From Hyphomicrobiales bacterium (GTDB lineage Bacteria > Pseudomonadota > Alphaproteobacteria > Rhizobiales > JALURZ01): DNA of 21,236 nucleotides. Below, one piece after another: positions 1 to 7,397 of this stretch; the stretch's first letter is position 1; each line of letters opens with the position of its first letter. The stretch spans positions 1-21,236 of the forward strand of contig JALURZ010000237.1 in NCBI GenBank assembly GCA_027058735.1, read 5' to 3'. The position numbers and the translations under genes are program-made. The notes below the pieces were generated by a model. The model made no database searches, was not told where the DNA came from, and was given only the letters and a program-made list of their open reading frames with translations.

Positions 1-163
1 GGGATGGACCGCGCGCGACCCCGATCTGCTCAAGCTCGCGGATATGCTCTTCCATGGCCTTCTCATCGCGCGCGGTCCATCCCGCGATCACGAGCTCGCT
101 GACACTCGCCTCGAGCGCCACCGCCGCGCCATCGCTTTGTACTGTGAGGCTGAAGTCCATCAT
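1..163 (-). CDS. DUF2848 family protein, N-terminal part (truncated by window edge)
   Basis: The gene reads leftward off the window edge, so only the first 54 residues are visible. It starts at one of two adjacent ATG codons (163 or 160), preceded by an AGGA Shine-Dalgarno-like stretch. Residues 26-48 (LVIAGWTARDEKAMEEHIRELEQ) have the pattern I associate with the start of DUF2848 proteins: a short beta-rich N-terminus, then an AGWT[GA]RD motif and a helix with HIxEL. The family has no firmly established reaction and is often found beside catabolic or fumarylacetoacetate-hydrolase-like genes. A 26-nt motif about 245 nt upstream of the start is shared with the upstream region of the EthD-like gene, which hints at common control. 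The family call rests on the visible N-terminus only. Confidence 0.6.
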   Translation of the reverse strand, partial: MMDFSLTVQSDGAAVALEASVSELVIAGWTARDEKAMEEHIRELEQIGVARGPS

Positions 164-649
164 GTTTCCTGGATGTGATGTGCCCGACGGGATGCATCTC
201 CGCCAAGCGGCGCTGCCCGACTGCTGGTCCGGGCTCCCATCTCCGCCCCCCCGCGGCTGCCGGCCTCCGGACCTCCAGAGCGGTTCCGGCCGCCCGTTGC
301 GCACCGGGGTGCACGCTAAACGCAAAAGATATGGCTTGATTGCTTGGCCGCGGATCCGTGGTTCTTTTTCGGCGCTGGCGTGTAAATCGACTCCATGGGC
401 TGCCGGGTATAAAAATTTTGTAAAACTTCACTATCATTTGGGTTGGCCGAAGTCAATCCGCTCCCGATCGCGCATGAATTGCCGCGGGGGCTCGCGGCCG
501 CTGGTGCGCGCAAGCGAAGGCCTGAGGCCCGGCGCGGCCGGCCGTCCGGGAAGGCTGGCTTTTTTCCGGTGCCCGCGATGTGCCCGGGGCGCGATGCCAC
601 GACGGCGCGATGGCGACGGGGCCATGTGCGGCTTTCGGCTGCGCCCGCT
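164..649. other. Intergenic region without a supported gene
   Basis: No reading frame here has convincing coding character; the open frames are GC-driven and run antisense to or across neighbouring genes. It contains a GC-rich, hairpin-prone stretch around 247-297 with inverted CCGG blocks, the A/T-rich repeat at 408-433, and a minus-strand sigma-70-like candidate (TTGACT at 456-451, 17-nt spacer, TAGTGA at 433-428). The last of these could drive the DUF2848 gene through a ~260-nt leader. Confidence 0.5.
408..433. repeat. Upstream repeat copy A (operator-like, TTGTAAAACTTCAC core)
   Basis: On the plus strand this reads TAAAAATT then TTGTAAAACTTCACT. It matches copy B at 1164-1190 with one gap and few mismatches. 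The core is an imperfect GTGAA/TTCAC dyad. It lies about 245 nt upstream of the DUF2848 start and overlaps a possible minus-strand -10 box. It could be a binding site for a shared regulator. Alternatively, on the minus strand both copies can be read from a GTG as similar peptides (MKFYKIFIP / MKFHKCFYIP). Confidence 0.45.
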
Positions 650-982
650 TCAGAATATGTCGTTGCGGATCATCGCTTGGTGCTCAACCAGCCCTTTGAA
701 GCGGGGAAAATTGTCGGCATCATCCCGCGCGTGTGCGCGCGCCTCGGAGCGCAGGGCGAAATCGAGGGATCCGATGTCGCGAAACGTCATCTGGGCCATG
801 AAAAAGGCATCGCCCGCATTGACTGCGAACGGATCATTCGATTGAGCCGGCGTAAAAAGCGTCAGCGCCTGAATGCCGGGAAACTGCTTCAGGAGTTGGG
901 CGTGTTCGCGTGCGTAATAGGCGCGAAAGGCGTCCGGATCCGTGCACTCCCCTTCGTATCTGACGATGTATGAGGCAGACAT
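650..982 (-). CDS. EthD-like dimeric alpha/beta-barrel protein
   Basis: This 110-residue protein matches the EthD fold in length and pattern. An N-terminal strand (SASYIVRYEGECTDPDAF) is followed by a Tyr-rich helix ending in a His (RAYYAREHAQLL), FPGIQALTL, a middle section with FFMAQMTF, and a C-terminal segment with a conserved-looking Phe/Pro/Arg cluster (NFPRFKGLVEH). EthD-like proteins are small cytoplasmic dimeric ferredoxin-like barrels. They are known as accessory proteins of ether degradation and as small-molecule-binding or isomerase-like proteins of catabolic clusters. There is no clear Shine-Dalgarno before the ATG at 982. It is transcribed in the same direction as the DUF2848 gene but is separated from it by nearly 490 nt. 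Its specific role is unknown. Confidence 0.65.
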   Translation of the reverse strand: MSASYIVRYEGECTDPDAFRAYYAREHAQLLKQFPGIQALTLFTPAQSNDPFAVNAGDAFFMAQMTFRDIGSLDFALRSEARAHARDDADNFPRFKGLVEHQAMIRNDIF

Positions 983-1416
983 ATGAGCGATATCCCGCGG
1001 TTGCAGTTTTCATCTCCTGCGGAGGTGCGATGGCGTCTCCGGACCACGATACTACAAATGCCGGGCCGGCGCAGTCCAGCCATGGGTGGCGAGCGAAGCG
1101 CTTCGCGCCGCCCGCGGGCGGCAGCCCCCCGGGCCCGGGGGCCGGGGCCGCGGAACGTCGGGAATGTAAAAACACTTGTGAAACTTCACTTGACCATCAG
1201 ATGCTGACTGGATAGCATGTGCCGTGGAATTTGAAGAATCGGATTTCTCTTTCATACCGGCTGATCGTGTTGCCATCCGCAGAACCACGACAGGCGGGCG
1301 GAAAGGCGTGGCGATGACTTGCAGCACCGGCCGATTTCGCCTGGCCCACCATGATTTCTTCGCGTTTCGCGGACCGCGCGCAGGCGCGCCGGCCCTCGAC
1401 TTCACCCTGACGGATC
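983..1416. other. Intergenic region without a firm gene
   Basis: It contains repeat copy B at 1164-1190. It also holds an almost pure G/C palindrome, CCCCGGGCCCGGGG, around 1127-1141, which would form a very stable hairpin in a leftward transcript toward the EthD gene. A weakly coding plus-strand frame (1224-1428) may be the decayed 5' part of the broken gene that follows. A minus-strand frame over 1197-1430 has comparable codon bias, so no gene is called. Confidence 0.4.
1164..1190. repeat. Upstream repeat copy B (operator-like, TTGTGAAACTTCAC core)
   Basis: The plus strand reads TGTAAAAACAC then TTGTGAAACTTCACT, matching copy A at 408-433. The core, GTGAAACTTCAC, is a near-perfect dyad (GTGAA / TTCAC). 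It lies about 190 nt upstream of the EthD-like gene start, on the side from which that gene would be transcribed. A related sequence (CTTGTGAAATATCAA on the minus strand, 14583-14569) overlaps the promoter of the CoA ligase gene. Confidence 0.45.
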
Positions 1417-1816
1417 TTGCGGAAAAAAGTCACCCTTGCGGAGCGCAAGGGCAGATGGAGCGTTCTTGAAATGGCATCGGTGACCTGTTCGATATATTCG
1501 AGAAATATCGCCAGGATGAGTGATCTGGCGAGGCAATGTCCGGATGTGGAGTTCCTTCCGGTCCACGTGATCGGTCCCGACGCGGTCGTGACCTGTCGCT
1601 GCGACTGGACCCATGTGGAGGGGCTGCGCAACGTGCTGGCGAACCGGGACCGGATCACCCTTGAGGAACACGCGGGGGTTGGAGAATTTCAAGGACCGGT
1701 CCATCCGCCATTCACTCGGCACAATGATGAACGGGGGCTGGCTGGCGATCCGGGATTTGTTCAAGGCGCTTGCGTTCATGGCGCGCACGCATGCGCGCCG
1801 ACCGGTTCTATCGTGA
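1417..1816 (+). pseudogene. Frameshifted coding remnant, unrecognised product
   Basis: Strong G/C third-position bias runs in one frame from about 1516 to 1675 (residues such as CPDVEFLPVHVIGPDAVV and DWTHVEGLRNVLANRDR). It continues in the next frame to a TGA at 1814-1816 (NFKDRSIRHSLGTMMNGGW, DLFKALAFMARTH). The switch lies at a run of five G around 1673-1679; one G fewer would restore a single frame. Possible starts are TTG 1417, ATG 1471 or ATG 1516. A second possible slip at the A6 run (1423-1428) would join it to the frame beginning GTG 1224, giving roughly 197 residues. I do not recognise the protein. It could be a true pseudogene or a homopolymer sequencing error in an intact gene. 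Confidence 0.45.
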
Positions 1817-1866
1817 GATAAGGCCACCTGAACCGCCAGCAAGGGGGGAAACAGACACAACGGATG

Positions 1867-1942
1867 TTCTCAGACCAGCGGCGATGCCGGGCCGGCCGCA
1901 CGCGCCTTGAGGCGGTGCCGCCTGTGGCGCGGGTCCTGAGAA
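1867..1942 (+). promoter_or_regulatory. Structured leader upstream of livH
   Basis: TTCTCAG-ACC at 1867-1876 can pair with GGTCCTGAGAA at 1932-1942 (ten pairs, one bulged C). The arms enclose GC-rich DNA that includes GGCGGTGCCGCC. The structure lies between the broken gene and the livH start, in the presumed 5' leader of the transporter operon. It could be an attenuator, an RNA-stability element or a remnant terminator. There is no T-run after it, so it is not a standard intrinsic terminator. Confidence 0.35.
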
Positions 1943-1998
1943 AATCACCAGCCGGAAACGACCATCCGCAATCCAGGATCTTGTTGAAAAGTGAGCCC

Positions 1999-2877
1999 AT
2001 GTTACTCGCGCAGCAATTCGTCAACGGTCTTATGCTGGGGAGCATTTACGCTCTCGTCGCCGTGGCCTTTACGCTGACGATCGGCGTTTTGAATTTTCTC
2101 AACTTCAGCATCCCCGGCATATTCATGCTCGGCGGCATGTTCACCTGGATTTTCCTGAAATCAGGACTGCCCCTGGGGCTGGTCGTTCTGCTGGCGCTCG
2201 TTATCGGGGCGGCCGCGTCCCTGCTGGTCGAACGGTCATCCTACCGGCAGATGATGGGGTCGGACCATTTCATTCCATTGGTCAGTTCAATGGGTTTTCT
2301 GATTTTGTATGAAAACCTGGTGCTGATCTTCTGGGGATCGGACATTCAGGTGGTCAATTCGCCGTTCCGCGATGTCTCCGTGACGGTGTTCGGCCTCATC
2401 ATTTCAATTCCGCAACTGGCCGGATTGGCGCTGGCTGTGACCATGGCCTATGTCCTCACCCGTATATTATATGGAACCTCCACCGGCCGGGGGCTGCGCG
2501 CAATCGCGGAAAATCCGGATTCGGCGATCATGCTGGGGGTGCATGTCTTTCGTATCGTGCCGGTCGTCTTTCTGTTCAGCGGCCTGTTCACCGCGCTGGC
2601 CGGGGTCATTTTCGCGCTCAACTACACCCAGGTGCATCCCTTCATGGGCGAGGAGGTGGCGCTCAAGGGCATTTCGGCCATGGTGATCGGCGGCATGGGG
2701 AGCGTATGGGGCGCCATTGTCGGCGGCCTGCTCATCGGGGTTGCGGAAATTCTGTCGATCTCAAGCTTCGGATCCGATTTCGTTGACATCGCGGTATACG
2801 GTCTGCTGCTGGTCATCCTGGTCATCAGGCCGGAGGGTTTGTTCGGAGGTTCGGCGCTGGGAAGAGAGCGGCTCTGA
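1999..2877 (+). CDS. livH: LIV-type ABC transporter permease (LivH family)
   Basis: This 292-residue integral membrane protein is one half of the inner-membrane channel of a branched-chain-amino-acid-family ABC importer. It opens with the LivH pattern QQFVNGLMLGSIYALVAVAF (residues 5-24) and has about eight hydrophobic segments. It carries the ATPase-contact loop GRGLRAIAENPDSAIMLGV (163-181), then GGMGSVWGAIVGG (231-243) and the family's C-terminal RPEGLFG (277-283). I chose ATG 1999 because the family begins there; an in-frame start at 1864 would add 45 non-homologous residues. The Shine-Dalgarno is weak (GAAAAGTGAG). The stop abuts the livM start. The family also imports urea, amides and aromatic acids, so the substrate cannot be read from this subunit. 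Confidence 0.93.
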   Translation: MLLAQQFVNGLMLGSIYALVAVAFTLTIGVLNFLNFSIPGIFMLGGMFTWIFLKSGLPLGLVVLLALVIGAAASLLVERSSYRQMMGSDHFIPLVSSMGFLILYENLVLIFWGSDIQVVNSPFRDVSVTVFGLIISIPQLAGLALAVTMAYVLTRILYGTSTGRGLRAIAENPDSAIMLGVHVFRIVPVVFLFSGLFTALAGVIFALNYTQVHPFMGEEVALKGISAMVIGGMGSVWGAIVGGLLIGVAEILSISSFGSDFVDIAVYGLLLVILVIRPEGLFGGSALGRERL

Positions 2878-3810
2878 ATGACCAGCTATCAAACAGGCCT
2901 TCTGGTAATTCTGTCGATAAACATCGTCATCGCCTACGGCGCCTATCTGCCGATTGCCGCGGGCCAGATGAACCTCGGCATTGCGGGATTCATGGCGCTT
3001 GGCGCCTATGCGTCCGCCTATGTCGCCAACAATGCCGGTCTGCCGCCCATAGTGACAATATTCATCGGGGCGGGCTTTGCCGGCCTCCTCGCCCTGATCG
3101 TCGCCGTCCCGATCCTGCGGACACGGGGGATCTATCTCGCGCTGGCCACATTCGCGCTCGGGCAGATCGTCGCCGCCGCAATACTCAATGTCGAACTCGT
3201 GGGCGCGGCGGAAGGCTATTCCGTCCTCGATCACTTCGGGCTGGCGACAATCGCGCCCATCACGATCGCCACCATTGCGGTCGTCGCCTATCTCAACCGC
3301 ACGCGTTTCGGGCTGAATCTGACGGCCATAAGCCAGGATGAGCTGCTGGCCAATCTGTTCGGCGTCAGGACGCGCCGGCTGCAGATCGCGGCGTTCACGC
3401 TCGGCGCATTTTTCGCAGGGCTCGGCGGCGCGCTTCACGCACATTACTACAACTACATCCGTCCGCAGGATTTCAATATTCTCCTGAGCATCTACATCAT
3501 CCTGTTCGTCCTGCTGGGGGGCACCCGCTCCGTTCTGGGGCCGATCGTGGGTGCCGCGATTTTCACCTTCCTGCCGGAAATCTTTCGGGATCTTGACAAG
3601 AAATTCAGCGCTTTTTTCGATCAGGTTCCCGACTGGCTGGGACAGGCGAGCGCGTGGCGCTTCGCCATATTCGCGGCCCTCATCATCGTATTCATGATGT
3701 TGCGGCCGCAAGGCATCATGACCCGCGGCGCCACCAGGGCGGCAGCGCGCTGGGTGGCATGGTGCGTGCGGCGTCTGGGGTTTGCCAGATCAAGCGGGGC
3801 CCGTCCGTGA
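2878..3810 (+). CDS. livM: LIV-type ABC transporter permease (LivM family)
   Basis: This is the second permease of the importer, 310 residues. It begins immediately after the livH stop, with no gap, which implies translational coupling. It shows the LivM core: AAGQMNLGIAGFMALGAYASA (residues 27-47), then TRGIYLALATFALGQIV, the cytoplasmic coupling loop with ISQDELLANLFGVRTRRLQ, a GAFFAGLGGALHAHY helix, LLGGTRSVLGPIVGA, and a terminal MMLRPQGIM motif typical of the family. The C-terminal tail after that motif is about 35 residues, basic, and probably cytoplasmic. Its TGA overlaps the next ATG by one base (TGATG). With LivH it should form the heterodimeric transmembrane pathway. Confidence 0.93.
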   Translation: MTSYQTGLLVILSINIVIAYGAYLPIAAGQMNLGIAGFMALGAYASAYVANNAGLPPIVTIFIGAGFAGLLALIVAVPILRTRGIYLALATFALGQIVAAAILNVELVGAAEGYSVLDHFGLATIAPITIATIAVVAYLNRTRFGLNLTAISQDELLANLFGVRTRRLQIAAFTLGAFFAGLGGALHAHYYNYIRPQDFNILLSIYIILFVLLGGTRSVLGPIVGAAIFTFLPEIFRDLDKKFSAFFDQVPDWLGQASAWRFAIFAALIIVFMMLRPQGIMTRGATRAAARWVAWCVRRLGFARSSGARP

Positions 3811-4598
3811 TGAGCGCAGTTCCCGCCTTGAAGATCGACAATATCGGCAAACATTTTGGCGGCGTCAAAGTGATCGACCAACTGAGTTTCTCGGTTCCCC
3901 TGGGCGCCAGAACGGCGTTGATCGGGCCGAACGGCGCGGGCAAGACCACGGTGTTCAATCTGGTCAGCGGGGTCTACCCTCTCGACTACGGGTCCATCGC
4001 GCTCAATGGCGCGGACGTGACACATGTGAGCCAGGGCGAACGCATCAAATTCGGCCTGGCGCGCAGTTTCCAGAACATCCGCCTGATCGCCCATTTGACG
4101 GCCCTGGAGAATATTCTGCTGGGCCAGCAGATCCGGGCAGGCGGTTTGCGCGGCCTGTTGTACCCGTTGAACGTTTTTCGCCGCAACAAATGGCGCGACG
4201 AAGCAAGAGCCGCCCTTTGCGATGTCGGCCTGGAGGCCTATGGCGACGACATGGTGGGCGATCTGCCCTATGGCGTGCAGAAGCGCATCGATCTTGTGCG
4301 CGCCGAACTGGCGCGGCCGAAACTGCTGCTCCTCGACGAACCGGCGGCCGGCCTCAACCCGACCGAAACCGAAGAGCTGCAGGCCCACCTGGAGGGCCTG
4401 ACGGAGCGGGGGATCACGCTGGTTGTCGTTGAGCACGACATGCAGTTCATAAACGTCTTGTGCGAGCACGTCGTGGTGCTCAATTTCGGCAGCAAGATTG
4501 CCGAAGGCACGCCCGAAGAGGTGCGCAATCACGGCGCCGTTCGCGAAGCCTACCTGGGCCGCGAAGAGGATGAGGAGGCGTTTTCTCATGCTTCTTGA
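3810..4598 (+). CDS. livG: LIV-type ABC transporter ATP-binding protein (LivG family)
   Basis: This 262-residue cytoplasmic ATPase is one of two that power the importer. Walker A is GPNGAGKTT (39-47), the Q-loop Gln is at 88 in SFQNIRL, the signature is LPYGVQKR (152-159), Walker B is KLLLLDEP (171-178), and the switch His is 209 in VVEHDM. The LPYG form of the signature and the long ILLGQ...LYPLNVFRR insertion before it are characteristic of LivG rather than LivF. Translation starts at the ATG overlapping the livM stop; a longer in-frame extension into livM is not needed. The gene overlaps livF by 11 nt. Confidence 0.93.
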   Translation: MSAVPALKIDNIGKHFGGVKVIDQLSFSVPLGARTALIGPNGAGKTTVFNLVSGVYPLDYGSIALNGADVTHVSQGERIKFGLARSFQNIRLIAHLTALENILLGQQIRAGGLRGLLYPLNVFRRNKWRDEARAALCDVGLEAYGDDMVGDLPYGVQKRIDLVRAELARPKLLLLDEPAAGLNPTETEELQAHLEGLTERGITLVVVEHDMQFINVLCEHVVVLNFGSKIAEGTPEEVRNHGAVREAYLGREEDEEAFSHAS

Positions 4599-5373
4599 GG
4601 TCACGGATCTCGATGTTTTCTACGGCAGGACCCATGCGCTCAAGGGTTTGAACCTGCATGTGGAGAGGGGCGAGATCGTCGCCGTTCTCGGTGCGAATGG
4701 CGCCGGGAAAAGCTCTTTGTTATCGGCGATTCTGGGTGTTGTGCCGCCGCGCTCGGGCGAGATCCGTTTCGACGGCGTCGATCTTTCGGGCCGCACTACG
4801 CCGATGCGCTATCACGGTGGGCTTGTGCTGGTTCCCGAAGGGCGGCGGATTTTCACCAGCCTGACGGTCGCTGAAAACCTGTTGCTGGGGGCGCACAACC
4901 GCACCGATAAATCGGAAATTCCAACCGAACTGGACCGCATCTGCGCCCGGTTCAGCAATCTGGCGGAACGCCGGGACATGCCGGCATCGGTTCTGTCAGG
5001 CGGCGAGCAGCAGATGCTGGCGATCGGCCGGGCGCTGATGGCCGGCCCCGACCTGCTGATGCTGGATGAACCGTCGCTGGGGCTCAGCCCGTTGCTGGTG
5101 AAGCAGGTATTTCGGCTGATGCAGGACTTGAATCGGGAAGGCCTGACCATTCTTCTCGTCGAGCAGAACACGCGGCTGGCGCTGAAAATCGCCGATCGCG
5201 GCTATGTGCTCGAACGCGGCGCGGTCGCAACGCAGGGAACGCCGGGAGAGCTTCTTTCGGACACCGCGTTGCACGAAGCCTATCTCGGGCAATCGCAAAA
5301 CGCCGGACGAAGCGGGCGCGGGCCGGCCCGGTCGAACAACGAAAGCCGGATCGAACCCCGGGAGCGGACCTAG
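4588..5373 (+). CDS. livF: LIV-type ABC transporter ATP-binding protein (LivF family)
   Basis: This is the second ATPase of the importer, 261 residues. Walker A is GANGAGKSS (35-43), followed by VPEGRRIF (82-89), the signature LSGGEQQ (136-142), Walker B LLMLDEP (156-162) and VEQN (191-194), where Gln replaces the switch His, as is usual in LivF. I chose ATG 4588 because it follows a GAGGAGG Shine-Dalgarno at good spacing and gives the standard N-terminus MLLEVTDLDVFYG. It overlaps livG by 11 nt. A hydrophilic Arg/Ser-rich tail of about 25 residues follows the usual HEAYLG end and may be lineage-specific. Confidence 0.93.
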   Translation: MLLEVTDLDVFYGRTHALKGLNLHVERGEIVAVLGANGAGKSSLLSAILGVVPPRSGEIRFDGVDLSGRTTPMRYHGGLVLVPEGRRIFTSLTVAENLLLGAHNRTDKSEIPTELDRICARFSNLAERRDMPASVLSGGEQQMLAIGRALMAGPDLLMLDEPSLGLSPLLVKQVFRLMQDLNREGLTILLVEQNTRLALKIADRGYVLERGAVATQGTPGELLSDTALHEAYLGQSQNAGRSGRGPARSNNESRIEPRERT

Positions 5374-5416
5374 AAGCCGGCCGGGCCGATCTCAATCAGC
5401 ACAGGAGAACCTAGTC

Positions 5417-6619
5417 ATGAAAAAATTCACACGCAAACTGGCGGGCTCGTGTTTGTTTGCCGGCGCCCTCGTCCTTGCGGCGGGGTCAATGGCCCCGGCC
5501 CATGCGGCAAGCGAGCTGCTGCTGGGCTATCTGTCGGCCTCGACCGGGCCGTTTGTGAGCCTGTCCAGATCCAATTCCATCGCGGTCGATATGGCGGTTG
5601 AGGAAATCAACGCCAAGGGCGGAATCAACGGCAAGAAACTCAGGGTCATTCGGTTCGATACATCCGGAAAACCCGCCCAGGCCGTTCTTGGACTGAGAAA
5701 ACTCGCCAATGACGACAAGGTCCTGGCGATCATCGGCCCGTTCAGTTCCGGCGAGGCGGGACAGGTGTTTCCCGCAGCCGAGCGGCTGGGGGTGGTGACC
5801 ATGCCAATGGCCTCCTCGGCGCCGAAACTGGCGGCTCCCTTCGCCTATGCCTTTCGCAATACGATGAATGAAGGGATCCTGTTCTCCAGCCTTCTGAAAA
5901 CGATCAAACAAAAGGGGCTGGCAGCGAAAACCGGCACTGTCGCCTATGCCACGGATGACAGAATCTCGAAAATCATGGGCACCCGCGTTCTTCCCGGGCT
6001 GATGAAGAAATTCGGCATCGACGTGACCGGCGAGGTCACCTTCAAGCTGCGGGCGTTCGATTTTTCCGCGCAGGTGTCCAAGATGAACCAGAACCCGAGC
6101 GATCTGGTTGCCGTCGGCGCCCCGCCGGAGGCCGCGATCAATCTGGTGAAAGAGATGCGCCGCCAGGGGCACAAGGGACGCATTATCGCCGGTTCCACGA
6201 TCAACGATCCCGACCTTCCCGAAAAAATGGGCGCAGCGGGAAACGGCACCATGATTCCGTCGGCCTATTATGCGGGTCTGGATGAGCGCACCAAGGCGTT
6301 CGACCGCAATTTCCGCGCCCGCGCCAAGAAGGCGGGATTGGAGCGGATTCGCTCTTCGCAGTTCGATGCGCAGTCCTATTCGATCGTGCTGTTTTTCGCC
6401 AATGCGCTGAAAACGGCGAACATCAGCGGAGATCCCGCCAGGCTGGCCGAGGAACGCACCGCCATCCGCGATGCGCTGAAGGCCATGAAGGACTATCCGG
6501 CCCTGGAAGGCGCGATCACGTTCAACGCCGAAGGAGATGCGCTCAAACCGGTCTATATTCTTGAAATGAAGGATGGCGGCTGGACGCTCATCGATACCCA
6601 CCAGCCGCCGAAATCCTGA
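5417..6619 (+). CDS. livK: LIV-type ABC transporter periplasmic substrate-binding protein
   Basis: This 400-residue periplasmic binding protein (Peripla_BP_6 / LIV-BP family) delivers the substrate to the LivHMGF importer. It has a clear signal peptide: MKKFTRK, a hydrophobic core, and a probable cleavage at AHA^A (30/31). The mature N-terminus ELLLGYLSASTGP is followed by VEEINAKGGINGKKL (61-75), the hinge-side ligand loop GPFSSGEAGQ (107-116) and MASSAP (131-136). ATG 5417 has an AGGAGAA Shine-Dalgarno. The intergenic gap from livF is 43 nt, so it is probably in the same operon. Many members of this family in catabolic clusters bind aromatic acids, amides or other carboxylates rather than leucine, and the neighbours here favour a carboxylic acid ligand. 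That last point is inference. Confidence 0.9.
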   Translation: MKKFTRKLAGSCLFAGALVLAAGSMAPAHAASELLLGYLSASTGPFVSLSRSNSIAVDMAVEEINAKGGINGKKLRVIRFDTSGKPAQAVLGLRKLANDDKVLAIIGPFSSGEAGQVFPAAERLGVVTMPMASSAPKLAAPFAYAFRNTMNEGILFSSLLKTIKQKGLAAKTGTVAYATDDRISKIMGTRVLPGLMKKFGIDVTGEVTFKLRAFDFSAQVSKMNQNPSDLVAVGAPPEAAINLVKEMRRQGHKGRIIAGSTINDPDLPEKMGAAGNGTMIPSAYYAGLDERTKAFDRNFRARAKKAGLERIRSSQFDAQSYSIVLFFANALKTANISGDPARLAEERTAIRDALKAMKDYPALEGAITFNAEGDALKPVYILEMKDGGWTLIDTHQPPKS

Positions 6620-6631
6620 TCCGGCGCGGCA

Positions 6632-6659
6632 AGCGGAGCGGTCTTGGACCTGCTCCGCT
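6632..6659 (+). repeat. Strong stem-loop after livK
   Basis: AGCGGAGC plus GGTC (6632-6643) pairs with GACC and GCTCCGCT (6647-6650 and 6652-6659) around a TTG loop. That gives twelve base pairs with one bulged T. No U-tract follows, so it is more likely a 3'-end-stabilising or partial-termination hairpin than a classic intrinsic terminator. It would separate the abundant binding-protein message from the downstream genes. Confidence 0.6.
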
Positions 6660-6797
6660 CCGGCCCCGTCCGGTGCCGCTGGCGGGGGGTGGATCTCGCG
6701 CGTTTTCTTGATGCGCGCGCCGTGTCCATGCCGTTGAATTCAGCGGGACCGCCGCATTGCGATCGCCAGGCAGCACATATCAAAGGAGGACCGCGCG

Positions 6798-7328
6798 ATG
6801 CCCTACCTCAAGTCATTGCCCGAAGATGCATCCATGCTCGACGTCTACAGACTCGATCTTGAACTGGCCCGGCCGATCCTGCGCTACCAGCAGCAGTTGT
6901 TGCGCGGGCCCTCGCCGCTCAGTGTCGCCCAGCGCGAACTGATCGGCGCCTATGTCTCCACGCTCAACGCCTGCCGGTTCTGCTTCGGCCTCCACGCCCT
7001 CGTGGCCCGGCGCTTCGGGGTCGAGGAAACTCTGATCGAGCAGCTTGTGCAAAAAGGCCCGGCCGGCGCGGTCGACGACAACTTCGCCGCCATTTTGACT
7101 TTTGCCGGCAAGCTGACCCGCGAGCCGGCGAAGATCACGGCGTCGGACGCCCGGAAAGTCCACGCCGCCGGGTGGGACGACACGGCGCTGTTTCACACCG
7201 TTCTGATCACCGGATTTTTCAACTTCTTCAATCGCCTGACCGATGGCCTGGGCCTTGAATTCGACGAGCAGATGCATCAGCGTGCGGCCGCCGGCCTGCA
7301 TGAGATCGGCTATGAAGGCCGCCTCTAG
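6798..7328 (+). CDS. AhpD-like / carboxymuconolactone decarboxylase-family CxxC protein
   Basis: This 176-residue cytoplasmic protein has the AhpD fold pattern. Residues 44-70 (AQRELIGAYVSTLNACRFCFGLHALVA) carry Cys59 and Cys62 in CxxC spacing and His66, the redox-active triad of AhpD-type alkylhydroperoxidases. A second helical repeat (KLTREPAKITASDARKVHAAGW, then HTVLITGFFNFFNRLTDGLGLE) is typical of peroxidase-related members of the family. An excellent Shine-Dalgarno (AAAGGAGG) precedes ATG 6798. It lies 178 nt after livK beyond a hairpin and 69 nt before the thioesterase gene. A redox or peroxidase-like role is more likely than true 4-carboxymuconolactone decarboxylation, which lacks the CxxC. 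The physiological substrate is unknown. Confidence 0.8.
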   Translation: MPYLKSLPEDASMLDVYRLDLELARPILRYQQQLLRGPSPLSVAQRELIGAYVSTLNACRFCFGLHALVARRFGVEETLIEQLVQKGPAGAVDDNFAAILTFAGKLTREPAKITASDARKVHAAGWDDTALFHTVLITGFFNFFNRLTDGLGLEFDEQMHQRAAAGLHEIGYEGRL

Positions 7329-7397
7329 CCGCGCGGAACAGCATCTCTGGCGGCCTCCAAGGCAGCGCATCACCCCAAAAAGAGAGGAAACAAACAC

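Noticed and set aside
540..575. Possible intrinsic terminator ending in a T6 run (plus strand) downstream of the EthD-like gene
   Set aside because: The T-run is on the wrong strand for the leftward gene and the preceding stem is weak.
443..973. A plus-strand frame opposite the EthD-like gene
   Set aside because: It has no family resemblance, while the opposite strand gives a standard-length EthD-like protein.
1864..1998. N-terminal extension of livH from ATG 1864
   Set aside because: The added residues are Arg/Pro-rich, unlike LivH, and overlap a structured leader. The family N-terminus fits ATG 1999.
2761..4604. Long minus-strand open frames opposite livM and livG
   Set aside because: Composition is Arg/Gln/Glu-rich and repetitive, as expected from the complement of transporter genes; the plus-strand genes are certain.
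6798..7328. True 4-carboxymuconolactone decarboxylase
   Set aside because: The CxxC plus His arrangement marks the AhpD/peroxidase-related branch, and no other protocatechuate-branch genes are present.
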